Shown here: positions 55,307 to 64,000 of the stretch, one piece after another
Numbering within the stretch: the first letter of the stretch is position 1
How the letters are laid out: the number at the start of each line of letters is the position of its first letter
Assembly (NCBI RefSeq): GCF_000002425.4
Contig: NC_037256.1
Location: forward strand, 9,722,291-9,786,290
Direction: 5' to 3'
DNA length: 64,000 bases
DNA from: Physcomitrium patens
Lineage: Eukaryota > Streptophyta > Bryopsida > Funariales > Funariaceae
Notes under the pieces: generated by a model
The model's database searches: none
Told to the model about the DNA's origin: nothing
What the model saw: the letters and a program-made list of their open reading frames with translations, nothing else
Position numbers and translations under genes: made by a program

Positions 55307-55380
55307 TTAGAAGAGGGTAATCCGTAACTTCTAATATGCTTATATCTTATCAAGAAAAAGGGGTAATCTACTCTTAATCA
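55307..55380 (-). other. Element F leader hairpin pair
   Basis: Hairpin 55307-55334 (arms TTAGAAG/CTTCTAA around ACGGATTACCC in the element's sense) and a second at 55351-55380 with the loop TAGATTACCCC. Same layout as A at 8600-8676; the G copy is at 62850-62923. Confidence 0.6.
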
Positions 55381-55757
55381 AGATTAGACAAAGCTCTGAT
55401 ATTATAGGTGTACTCTTCTTAATCTGTCAAGGATAAGAACTCGATGAAAAAATAATTCAGACAAGTGAGCCTTCACTCAAAGAAAGGTATAAATAAATAA
55501 GTATGTATATTGAAAGAGAAACTAGAGTGGCTATTGCCAAAAGACAAGAAAACTAGAGACCCTTGAAACTAGACTAGAAGCAAGAAAAGAGTTGACAAGA
55601 GTGAAGAAGCCTTCACTCTTGTCTCTTTATATACTATCTAATTAGGGGCTATGTGGCGACGTTCTATAGGACCTCCAATATGTGCTGACTTTGTAGGAGA
55701 CATGTCTTGACTTAGACGGCAAGTTTTTCTACGTGTGGGCCACATAGTTAGCTTGAT

Positions 55758-56741
55758 ATTCAGGGGCCAGTTCAGAGACTCCATCATAGTCGGTCAGGGC
55801 ATACTTACTAGTAACTAAATGCTCTATTTGAGTCCAATAGTGGGAGTCAACAAAATTAAAAGGATTAAATGGATGACTAAGCGAGCCTGACGGGAAGGAC
55901 CAATTTGACCCAATTACGGGAACATCCAGGTCTTACTACGGGCCTCTTAGCCAATATGAGACCTGAATTGGTCGGGCGACTCAATGTGGTCCCGATTATG
56001 GGAGTTTTGATTCCGTTTCAAGCTGTCCTATTCTCTGTGCCGTTTCAGGGAACGTTGTTTTCAGAAAAAGAACCTTTTAAAAGGCAAAAAAAAATGGAAG
56101 AGAAAGCGTTGACGGCGGAGCCAATTCCGGATTCAAGACGGAAGATTGAAGAAATTCAAAAGCTAGGGTTAAAGGGGAGAATTAGGGTTTTAAGGGTCGG
56201 AGAGCTAGCTTCATGCTTTAGGAGGGGGGGAAAAAAAGACAGAGAATTGGAGTTTTTTTCATAGGATTTTGGGAAGACTGAGGCAATCATTGCTGAAAGT
56301 CAGTGTTGTACTAGTGAATCGGGGTTTTAATGAAGTGGGTGTGATTACTCTTGACTGTTTTGTGAAATTGAAGTTACATTTGTGATTGAAGAATTAAAAG
56401 GATGTCTATAGGATTGAGTATGGAAAGTGAATGAAATTTTTTGGGTTAATCTAACAAGACAGTCAATGGATACAAGGTCGTGAGTATAAAGCGATATCGG
56501 AGATTAGCAGATTAGGTTGTTCGGGGTTCTCTGTAACGTCTAGAAACCTATCGACTGGGGCAAAAAGGATTTTGACGAGCAGTCGAAGGACATCCGTATA
56601 GATTTATGATATATTCTTGTAATCGTTTATATTCCAACAATCAAAAACTGATAGACTTCTTGAATGTTAGCGAATCTCCATACTACCTCCTACAGCCAGA
56701 TGTCCGACATGTTTTCAAGCAAGATAGTACGTAATACGACA
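55758..56741 (+). repeat. Family C LTR, 5'-truncated
   Basis: It ends GTAATACGACA at 56741 like the C LTRs at 7549 and 11255. Its left end joins an A-family LTR at a short overlap (ATATT). The primer site TGGTGAACCC starts at 56746, only 4 nt inside. Confidence 0.85.
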
Positions 56742-56745
56742 TAAG

Positions 56746-56760
56746 TGGTGAACCCAATGT
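56746..56760 (+). other. Family C primer-binding site
   Basis: TGGTGAACCCAATGT begins with TGG (complement of tRNA CCA) 4 nt after the LTR, the normal arrangement. The same sequence follows the C LTR at 11255. I cannot name the tRNA with confidence. Confidence 0.55.
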
Positions 56761-56812
56761 GAAAGCTTGAGGTGGAAGGTATTGGATTTCGTTTGATTTT
56801 ATTTTTATTTTT

Positions 56813-57835
56813 ATGGAGAACGAAAACAAGAATTTTGAAGGATCTTTGGGAGGAGTTTCTAGTAGAGGTTCTTCTAAAGGACAAGGTATGCACATGGATC
56901 CATCTATTGCTAGTATGTTTCAAGCCTTCTCATTATCAATGCAGCAACAACAAAGCAATGATCGAAAGGAAGCTTTGGTAATGAAAGCATTGTAAGCAGT
57001 GGTCAATAAAATTGATCAATTTGATGGAAGGAATATTTCAAGGTATTTAAGATGTTATGTTCGTGAAATAGAATTAATTTGGATTTTTGAGAAGAAAATG
57101 GTTGAATTATTTGGACTTGCCACGATACCGGAGATAAGAGACTATATTATATTGATTACGGATCGTTATGGAAATTCATGGGAGGTTTTTTCACATGCAT
57201 TGAAAGACAAATATTTCTTGGAAGATGCTGATTGTATTACTAAGAAGTTGTTTCTGGAATGGATTGAACGGCCTAATAAGAATTTGCAAGCAACAGAGCT
57301 ACTAAGGGAATTTGAGAGGCAGTACTCTCAATTATCGAAGGTAGAAAAATTGACATTGGAGCCAAACAAAGTTGATCTATTTCTTCAAGCTGCTGATCGA
57401 GAATTACAAGGAAAATTAGAACTCCTTCTTGAAGACAAAGAAGAAGATGAAGGATTGACAACAAAGTGGAAGAACCTTGAAGATGCGGTGGGGTTGCTTA
57501 CAAAAAGAGAAAAGAGGAAGGATAGGAGCAATATTCCGAAAACAATACAAGCACCCAAAGCTCCAGTATGTACAACACCACTAACAATGCCTACAATTCA
57601 ACCTTCGACATCCTTATCAAAAAAAGCAGATATGGAGATGAAAGAAATTATACGAGGAATGCAAGATCTTCAAATCAAATTGGCAAGACTTGAAGAGAAT
57701 ACTTCTACAAACAATTTGAAGAATGTTTCAATACAAGGATATGTACAAAGATGCATTTGGTGTGATGATGCTTCACACACTAGGAAAGATTGCAATGAAT
57801 TTAATAATATGATACAACAAGGAATTATTTGTTGA
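56813..57835 (+). pseudogene. Family C gag with one nonsense codon
   Basis: One frame of 340 residues from ATG 56813, broken only by TAA at 56993-56995. It opens with a Gly/Ser-rich N-terminus (GSLGGVSSRGSSKGQG) and a Gln-rich stretch, then a gag domain (KIDQFDGRNISRYLRCYVRE, SWEVFSHALKDKYFLEDA, ELLREFERQYSQLSKVEKLT). A Lys-rich linker follows, with a coiled segment (EMKEIIRGMQDLQIKLARLE) near the end. It closes with a CCHC knuckle, CIWCDDASHTRKDC. This gag differs greatly from the A and B/D gags, so family C is a separate lineage. Since pol is deleted, its class (gypsy is likely) is inferred from the gag style alone. Confidence 0.8.
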
Positions 57836-57896
57836 AAAGATAGAAAGATAGCATTAAAAGATAGAGAGGATCTTCTTCAAACCAATTTTGGTCTTA

Positions 57897-58716
57897 CATC
57901 CAGGTCTTACTACGGGCCTCTTAGCCAATATGAGACGTGAATTGGTCGGGCGACTCAATGTGGTCCCGATTACAGGAGTTTCGATTCCGTTTCAGGCTGT
58001 CCTGTTCTCTGTGCTGTTTTAGGGAATGTTGTTTTTGAAAAAAGAACCTTTTAAAAGGTAAAAAAAATGGAGGAGAAAGCTCTGACGGCAGAGCCAATTC
58101 TGGATCCAAGACGAAAGATTGAAGAAATTCAGAGGCTAGAGTTAAAGGGGAGAATTAGGGTTTTAAGGGTCGGAGAGTTAGCTTTATGCTTCGGGTAGGG
58201 AGGGGTGGAAAAGACAAAGAATTGGGATTTTTTTCATAGGATTTTGGGAAGACTGAGGCAATCGTTGCTAAAAGTTAGTGTTGTACTAGTGAATCGGGGT
58301 TTTAATGAAGTGGGTGTGATTACTCTTGATTGTTTTGTGAAATTGAAGTTAAGTCTGTCATTGAAGAATTAAAAGGATGTCTATAGGATTGAGTATGCGG
58401 AGTGAATGAAAATTTTTGGATTAATTTAATAAGACAATCAGTGGATACAAGATCCTGAGTATAAAGCGATATCAAAGATTAGCAAATTGAGTTGTTCGGG
58501 GTTCTCTGTAACGTCTAGAGATCTATCGGCTGGGACAAAAAGGATTTCGACGAGCAGTCGAAGGACATCCATATAGATTCACAATATATTCTTAGAATCA
58601 TTTATATTCAAACAGTCAAAAATCGATAGATTGCTTGAATATTAGCGAATTTCTATACTACCTTCTACAGTCAGATACCCAGTGCGTTCTCGAGCAGAAA
58701 AGTACGTAATACGATA
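57897..58716 (+). repeat. Family C LTR, second copy, 5'-truncated
   Basis: It matches the C LTR from the ATCCAGGTCTTACTACGGGC block to the terminal TACGATA (normally TACGACA). It begins mid-LTR directly after the gag fragment, a deletion junction. Confidence 0.8.
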
Positions 58717-58875
58717 GCGTTGCATTTTGCCATCTATTCGAGGAAGAACATGACATTCTTGAAGATCTTCATTTTGATTGCATCGTCTTGAAGGTTGTGA
58801 CAATCGTAATGCCTCATCTGACAGGTCAGCAAATGAAGGCTCTTGAGTCAAATCCGCTGGTTGTTGGTTCTCCAT
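58717..58875 (-). pseudogene. Element G ORF3, N-terminal fragment
   Basis: 53 open codons from ATG 58875 (MENQQPADLTQEPSFADLSD, then EALRLSQPSRRC, LQECHVLPRIDGKMQ) up to the C LTR. It is free of stops where F has two, so three copies of the A family support the same reading frame. Confidence 0.65.
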
Positions 58876-58969
58876 CTCCTGAGCATCACTACTACAAAAA
58901 GGCTACGAACAAGAATTGAAAGTAGAATGTTATCTTGTCGAGATGTTGTTTCTTTTATAAAGAAGGTTT

Positions 58970-59206
58970 TCATCTTGATTTGGATAGATGTTGTCGATGA
59001 AAAGCCTCCACCGCCTTTGTTGCATTTATAAGATTCTTTATTGGCTCCCATGTGCATTCACTAATACCATATCCGTACCAATTGACAAGATATTCTAATT
59101 TATTTCGGCGCCCCCTAAAATCTAAGACTTCTTCTACTTCAAACTCTTCATTATTGTCTACTTCTATAGGAGGAGGTGGAGCTTGTCGTCTTTTTGGTAT
59201 GTCCAC
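58970..59206 (-). pseudogene. Element G chromodomain
   Basis: Open frame EEFEVEEVLDFRGRRNK, YLVNWYGYGISECTWEP, ending RQHLSKSR. Cage aromatics F, W and Y are kept. It is directly followed (upstream in the gene) by the integrase deletion junction at about 59215. Confidence 0.85.
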
Positions 59207-59221
59207 TGTCTTGTATGTCCA

Positions 59222-61893
59222 CTGTCTTGGTAAAATGATCTACTATCACGAATATAGAGTCAAAAGAACTTGAGATTGGAAGATCCGTGATGAAGTCCAC
59301 AGAAACAGAAGACTATGATTGTTCTGGAATGGGTTCATGGCTGAAGAAGTTCAAAAGGTCAATGATGAGGAGTTTTCGATCTTGAGCAAACATCACATGA
59401 TTGTACAAAGTCTTTAACTGCCTTCTACATTTGAGGCCACCAAAAATCTCTAGATATCACCTCCAAAGTCTTATTATATCCCAAATGTCCTGCTGTTGGG
59501 AAGTCGTGACGAGCTTGAAGAATACGTAAATGTGCTCCTCTTTCTAGAACATATAGGCATTCTTCGAAATAGAGTAGGTTGTTCTTGAATTCAAATTTAG
59601 AGGGATCATGAGATTTAGAAGAATTATTCTTGATATCATAAACAAGAGGGTCTAAAGATATACTTAACTAGACTTGCTTTAGAAAAGTTAAAACAACAAT
59701 CAATGTTGATTTTATTGCTCGAAGATGAAATTGCTCTAGCTTCAAGAGAACCGTTCTTTGTTGCTCAAAAGCCGCATCTCCTTCTTTTGGTGCAAGATAA
59801 AATCGGCTAGACAAGGCATTGGACAAACCTTATTGTTTTTCTAGCTGATAAGTGATGACGAATTCGAATTTTGATAAAGACATGCTCTAACAAGCTTGGC
59901 GATGATTTAATATGCGTGTTGACATAAAATATTCGAGGTTCTTGTGATCCGTACACATGGTGACTGGACTGGAAGCGCCTTCTAGATAATGATGCCATTC
60001 TTGAAAAGAATCCATATTTGCAAGAAGTTCTTTGTCATGGATCTCATAATTGATTTCTACTGCTAAAAATTTTCTTGAATGAAAGGCTACTAGATGAAGT
60101 TTGTCATCTATTCCCATTTGTAATAAAACCGCACTCAAAGCAAAGTCCGATGCATTTGTTTCCATAAAGAATGTTTTGGAAAAATCAAAATGATACAAGA
60201 TTGGTGTAGAAACAAACGCTGTCTTCAAAGATTCAAAAGCAACTTCCGCTTCTTGATTCCATTGGAGTTTGTCTTTACAAGTCAAACATGTAAGTGGAGC
60301 TGCAACTCGAGAGAAGTCTTTGATGAAGATCCGATAGTAGTTGGTAAATTCCAAAAAGCATTGGACATCTCTCACCATTTTTGGGATCTTCCAATCTATA
60401 ATAGTTTGAACTTTCTTAAGATACATCACACGTCTATCATTTGAAATGATGTAACCTAAGAAATCGACTTGAGTAGTGTAGAATACACACTTTTCTATCT
60501 TGGCATAGAGTCTTGCATCTCTTAATTTTTGTAACACATGACAAACATGAAGTTCATGTTCTTCTAAATTCTTAGAATAGATCAAGATGTCGTCTAGATA
60601 ACAAACTACAAAATCATCTAAAAACTCTCAAAAAACATCATTCATTAGATGTTGAAAAGCTATTGGTGCATTTGTAAGTCCAAAAGGCATGACGTTGTAT
60701 TCAAAATGTCCATACCTAGTTCGAAACGTAGTCTTCCATTCATCTCCTTCTTTGATGCGTACTAGATTGTATGCTCCCTAGAAATCTATTTTTGTATAGA
60801 TTTTAGCTTGATTCAGCTAATCAAGAAGTCTAGATATTAAAGATAGTGGATACCTATTCTTGATGGTAATCTTATTGAGTCCTCGATAATCAACACACAT
60901 CCGCAATGATCCATCTTTTTTCTTCACAAATAGAATTGGAGTTCCTGCCGGAGATTTAGAATGGCATATGAAATTCTTGGCTAGATTTTCTTTAATATAC
61001 TCTTTGAATTCAGCCAACTCATTTTGTGATAAACTGTAGATTGGTCCGAATGGCGGTTGTGCTCCTTCTTGAAGATCAATTGAATAATCATAGGGACGAT
61101 GTTTTAGGAGTGTATCCGCATTCTTTTTTTCAAATACATCTTAAAATTCTTGATATTGGCTTGGAATGCCACTTGAAGTCTTTCCACGAGTAGAAACAGG
61201 TGTGGCATAAATAATATATGGTGATTCTTTCATAGCAACATGCAAAAAAGCTTTTGTACCTATAAATACGAGTTTAATTGAACTGGACTTATGACTCTCT
61301 ACTTGATTAACTACACTATTAGTTATACTTTTAGAGAAAGTAAGAGTTTGGGAAATCCAATCTATTTGAGGGTTGTATTTTTCTAACAATGATAAACCTA
61401 AAATGACTAGATTAGAGGGAGATCTAATGATATTAAATACTACAAAGCTATTATGACCATTGATTATTACTTCTATAAGAAGGGCTTTGTGAATAATATC
61501 TCCAAAAGACAATGGACGACCATCTATGACTTCTACATGAACAGGTTTAGTTTTCTTTACTAAAGACATGCTATATCTTTTAGTAAATTCTTCATCTAAA
61601 AAACATGCTGAGGCTCCTGAATCTAACAAGGCAGAGACTTTGTAATATTTAGGTCCTAAAATAATATTTAATGTAAAATAAGGAGAGTGCTCTAAGGAGA
61701 GAATAGGACCTTTACTAGATGTTGTGCAAGGTTCCAGCCACATGGTCCCTATTGTAGCTGGACAAACTCGTTTTCTAACATATTGTCTTCTTTTATAGCC
61801 ATACTCCTCATTTTGTGATTGCATCATTTCTTTGGACAATGTTGAGCAGTGTGCTTTGGTTCTCCATAATATAAACATAATCCTTCTTGACAA
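59222..61893 (-). pseudogene. Element G pol remains: protease to integrase
   Basis: Protease (61141-61893, SALLDSGASACFLDEEF), RT fingers (60817-61017), RT palm/thumb and RNase H (59887-60585), then a damaged integrase N-terminus down to 59222. 59887-60585 and 61141-61893 differ from F by only a few bases and carry the same stops. Below about 59980 the two copies diverge strongly. The integrase core and C-terminal region between the DRFTK block and the chromodomain are deleted. Confidence 0.85.
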
Positions 61894-62755
61894 TGATGAG
61901 TCTTTTCTTGCTTAGTAAGAAGTTTGAAACATACTCCATCAATTTACATATCCTCTACTTCCGAATGTATGTGTGGAAGAGGTGTTGGTGTTGCCATTGA
62001 ATTATAGTAACGTTGAGGTCTACTTGTATAATTCTCAGATAGAAATTCAAAAAGGCGATTGTCGCACTTCACAACAAAGTCAATTGCTTAATTCAATGTT
62101 TGAGGATCAGGTAAGTTGAGCATTAATTTTTTTACCTCATATTGTAATCCGTAGAGAAATTGGCTAATAAATGCAGCATCATCCCACTTGAAATCAGTTG
62201 CAAGTTATCGAAATTATGAAGCATATAACGTTACTGATCGATTACCTTGTCGTAAAATATAGATCTTATTGGTTGCAACACGAATTGCATCATGTTCTCC
62301 ATACATGGATCAAAACTTTGCCAAAAAGGCTTCTAGATTATCCAATATTGGATCTCGTCGTTCAAGAAAAGATGAAAACTACAATAGTGCTGAACCTGAA
62401 AGAAGCGTACGAATGAATCTAACTTGCAATCCTGGAGTTGGATAGCTTTGGGATTGAAGTTCAATCACAAGTTGCACTTGATTGATAAATCCTCAAAACT
62501 TGGATTTGGTACCATCTAACTTCTCGAGTAGGAAAATTCTTGGTTCTCTAACATTGGAAGGACATTCCAGCATAGGAGAAAGGACATAGTTTGGTGCAGA
62601 TATTGAAGCAGCCTAACCATTTCTATATCTTCACTTCCTACCAATCTTGTTGCTCCATGTGGTGGTAAATTGAATTGATGCATCGCAAGCATTTACTCCC
62701 TCAATTGCTCTTGCATTTGTACCATTGCTCTTTTCATTTCAACAAGTTCTGCCAT
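61894..62755 (-). pseudogene. Element G gag
   Basis: It starts at ATG 62755 and is base-for-base like F gag except for isolated differences (for example near 62727), with the same stops and damaged zinc knuckle. Confidence 0.8.
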
Positions 62756-62967
62756 GATAACACTTAGAAAAGAGAAGATGTCTAATATCGCTCAAGACAA
62801 ATAGAAGAGAGGACTTGAGAACGAAGAAAATACTAAGGACAATATCAATTTAGAAGAGGGTAATCCGTAACTTCTAATATGCTTATATCTTATCAAGAAA
62901 AAGGAGTAATCTACTCTTAATCAAGATTAGACAAAGCTCTGATATTATAGGTGTACTCTTCTTAATC

Positions 62968-63520
62968 TGTCAAGGATAAGAACTCGATGAAAAAATAATT
63001 CAGACAAGTGAGCCTTCACTCAAAGAAAGGTATAAATAAATAAGTATGTATATTGAAAGAGAAACTAGAGTGGCTATTGCCAAAAGACAAGAAAACTAGA
63101 GACCCTTGAAACTAGACTAGAAGCAAGAAAAGAGTTGACAAGAGTGAAGAAGCCTTCACTCTTGTCTCTTTATATACTATCTAACTAGGGGCTATGTGGC
63201 GACGTTCTATAGGACCTCCAATATGTGTTGACTTTGTAGAACACATGCTTTGACTTACAAGGTAAGTTTTTCTACGTGTGGGCCACATAGTTAGGTTGAT
63301 CTTCAAGCTAACAACATGTGTGGCACATGGCCAACTTGTTGACCACGTTTCTAATCCAAAAAGTCAATTAAAGACAGCTATGAAGTCAAAGCAGCATCTA
63401 TGAAGCTTTTAGGAAGCTTCCATATTACATACTATAGAATTAACTTAGTATTACCTACTTTTACTTACTTCTACCTATTTGTATATGTTATTACTAGCTT
63501 ATATGATTATGTCTGTGACA
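62968..63520 (-). repeat. Element G 5' LTR
   Basis: A complete A-family LTR of 553 bp (TGTCACAGAC...CTTGACA on the minus strand) with the hairpin at 63137-63166. The first 260 bp inside the window side match the truncated F LTR almost exactly, and the rest diverges. Confidence 0.9.
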
Positions 63521-63564
63521 CTTGATTAGAAAAGTACAATCCTCAGATAAATTAGATTTCCTGT
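63521..63564 (+). pseudogene. Fragment of an A-like protease gene, plus strand
   Basis: The frame reads (stop)LEKYNPQIN(stop)IS, matching the WLEKYNPQIDWIS block at the end of the A-family protease with both Trp codons mutated to stops. It lies between the G LTR and a C LTR, so it is the visible sliver of another, older element into which both inserted. Confidence 0.6.
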
Positions 63565-64000
63565 TGTCGTGTTGTAACACAAGTACACGGTGAAAATATA
63601 AAGAAAGGGGACTTTTATCAATGTTCAGTTACCTCGAATATTGGGAGCAACGACCGATTCCAGTGCCAATATTGAGGGGCCAGTTTAGAGACTCCATCAC
63701 AGTCAGTCAGGGCATACTTACCAGTAACGAAATGCTTCGTTCGAGTTCAATAGTGGGAGTCAACAGAATCGAAAGGACTAAATCGATGATTGAGCAAGCG
63801 TGACGCGAAGGACCAATTTGACCCAATTACGGGAACATCCAGGTCTTATTACGGGCTTCTTTGCTAATATGAGACCTGAATTGGTTGGACGACTCAATGT
63901 GGTCCCGATTACAGGGGTTTTGATTCTATTTCAGGCTGTCCTGTTCTCTAAGCCGTTTCAGTGAACATTGTTTTTCCTAGCGAGAACCTTTTAAAGGGCA
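63565..64000 (+). mobile_element. Family C LTR, cut by the window edge
   Basis: It starts TGTCGTGTTGTAACAC like the C LTRs at 9960 and 6228 and continues collinear with them to the end of the window (about a third of an LTR). Confidence 0.85.

Larger units (their letters stand above)
49625..55757 (-). mobile_element. Element F: A-family gypsy element, 5' LTR truncated
   Basis: 3' LTR 49625-50157, ORF3, pol, gag, leader and the first part of the 5' LTR (55425-55757). That LTR breaks off inside its sequence and joins the middle of a family-C LTR. From about 52.44 to 55.69 kb it is almost identical to G at an offset of 7543 bp. All pol pieces are in one frame separated only by stops. Confidence 0.9.
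55758..58716 (+). mobile_element. Element C: LTR-gag-LTR remnant of a third LTR-retrotransposon family
   Basis: A left LTR (55758-56741, missing roughly its first 100 bp) is followed by a primer site, gag (56813-57835) and a right LTR that begins in the middle (about 57897) and ends at 58716. The protease-RT-integrase region and the first part of the right LTR are deleted at about 57890. The right LTR ends inside ORF3 of element G. Full LTR length, from the other copies, is about 1.3 kb. Confidence 0.85.
58717..63520 (-). mobile_element. Element G: A-family gypsy element, 3' end lost
   Basis: Minus-strand order: 5' LTR (62968-63520), leader, gag, protease, RT, RNase H, part of integrase, chromodomain, start of ORF3. 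The rest of ORF3 and the 3' LTR are replaced by the C LTR. About 450 bp of integrase are missing at 59215-59230. From about 59.98 to 63.23 kb it is nearly identical to F. Confidence 0.88.

Noticed and set aside
1-64000. CRISPR arrays, bacterial operons, tRNA or rRNA genes
   Set aside because: Introns and plant families show nuclear plant DNA; I saw no regular spacer arrays and no tRNA cloverleaf or rRNA sequence by eye. A tRNAscan run would settle tRNAs.

Overview
The window is land-plant nuclear DNA. It has GT-AG spliceosomal introns, plant-type gene families (a LAZ1/DUF300 protein, a large mTERF protein, PPR and disease-resistance LRR relics), AT-rich intergenic DNA, and Ty3/gypsy chromoviruses (integrase plus C-terminal chromodomain). 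A bryophyte such as a moss would fit, but that is inference; nothing here proves the species.

Layout. (1) 1-20.9 kb is a nest of Ty3/gypsy elements. Element B (+, 5' end outside the window, 3' LTR at 12012-12406) is split by element A (-, 1572-9268, perfect 5-bp target duplication ATATC). A in turn carries a solo LTR of a third family, C (6228-7549). B also carries a C LTR (9960-11255). B's 3' LTR abuts a second plus-strand element, E, whose gag is split by the almost complete element D (-, 13522-19658). (2) 20.9-48.5 kb is a gene island without LTR elements: an eight-exon LAZ1-like gene (24246-27353, +), a dead PPR gene (about 29.57-30.33 kb, -), a three-exon gene for a predicted plastid protein of unknown function (30886-32808, +), an intron-less mTERF gene (35651-37759, -), then long AT-rich spacer and an LRR relic (about 46.18-46.64 kb, -). 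(3) 48.57-64 kb is a second repeat block: a Ty1/copia gag relic, two more A-family copies (F and G, both -), a C-family LTR-gag-LTR fragment between them, and a further C LTR entering the right edge. F and G share a nearly identical tract of about 3.2 kb with the same disabling mutations, so they arose by DNA duplication or conversion and not by two transpositions.

How the retroelements are built. The A and B/D families share the order LTR, structured leader, gag (zinc knuckle), protease-RT-RNase H-integrase-chromodomain, a small separate ORF ('ORF3'), polypurine tract, LTR. Three properties stand out. ORF3 sits in the envelope position, is conserved between the two diverged families and matches no family I know. 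B and D LTRs carry arrays of perfect heat-shock elements (alternating GAA/TTC) just upstream of a TATA box. All leaders contain pairs of hairpins whose loops share a GGATTA-like core. Together these suggest a heat-inducible chromovirus lineage with an undescribed accessory protein and RNA leader module. Nearly every pol here is disabled by stop codons; the D gag and D ORF3 reading frames are still intact.
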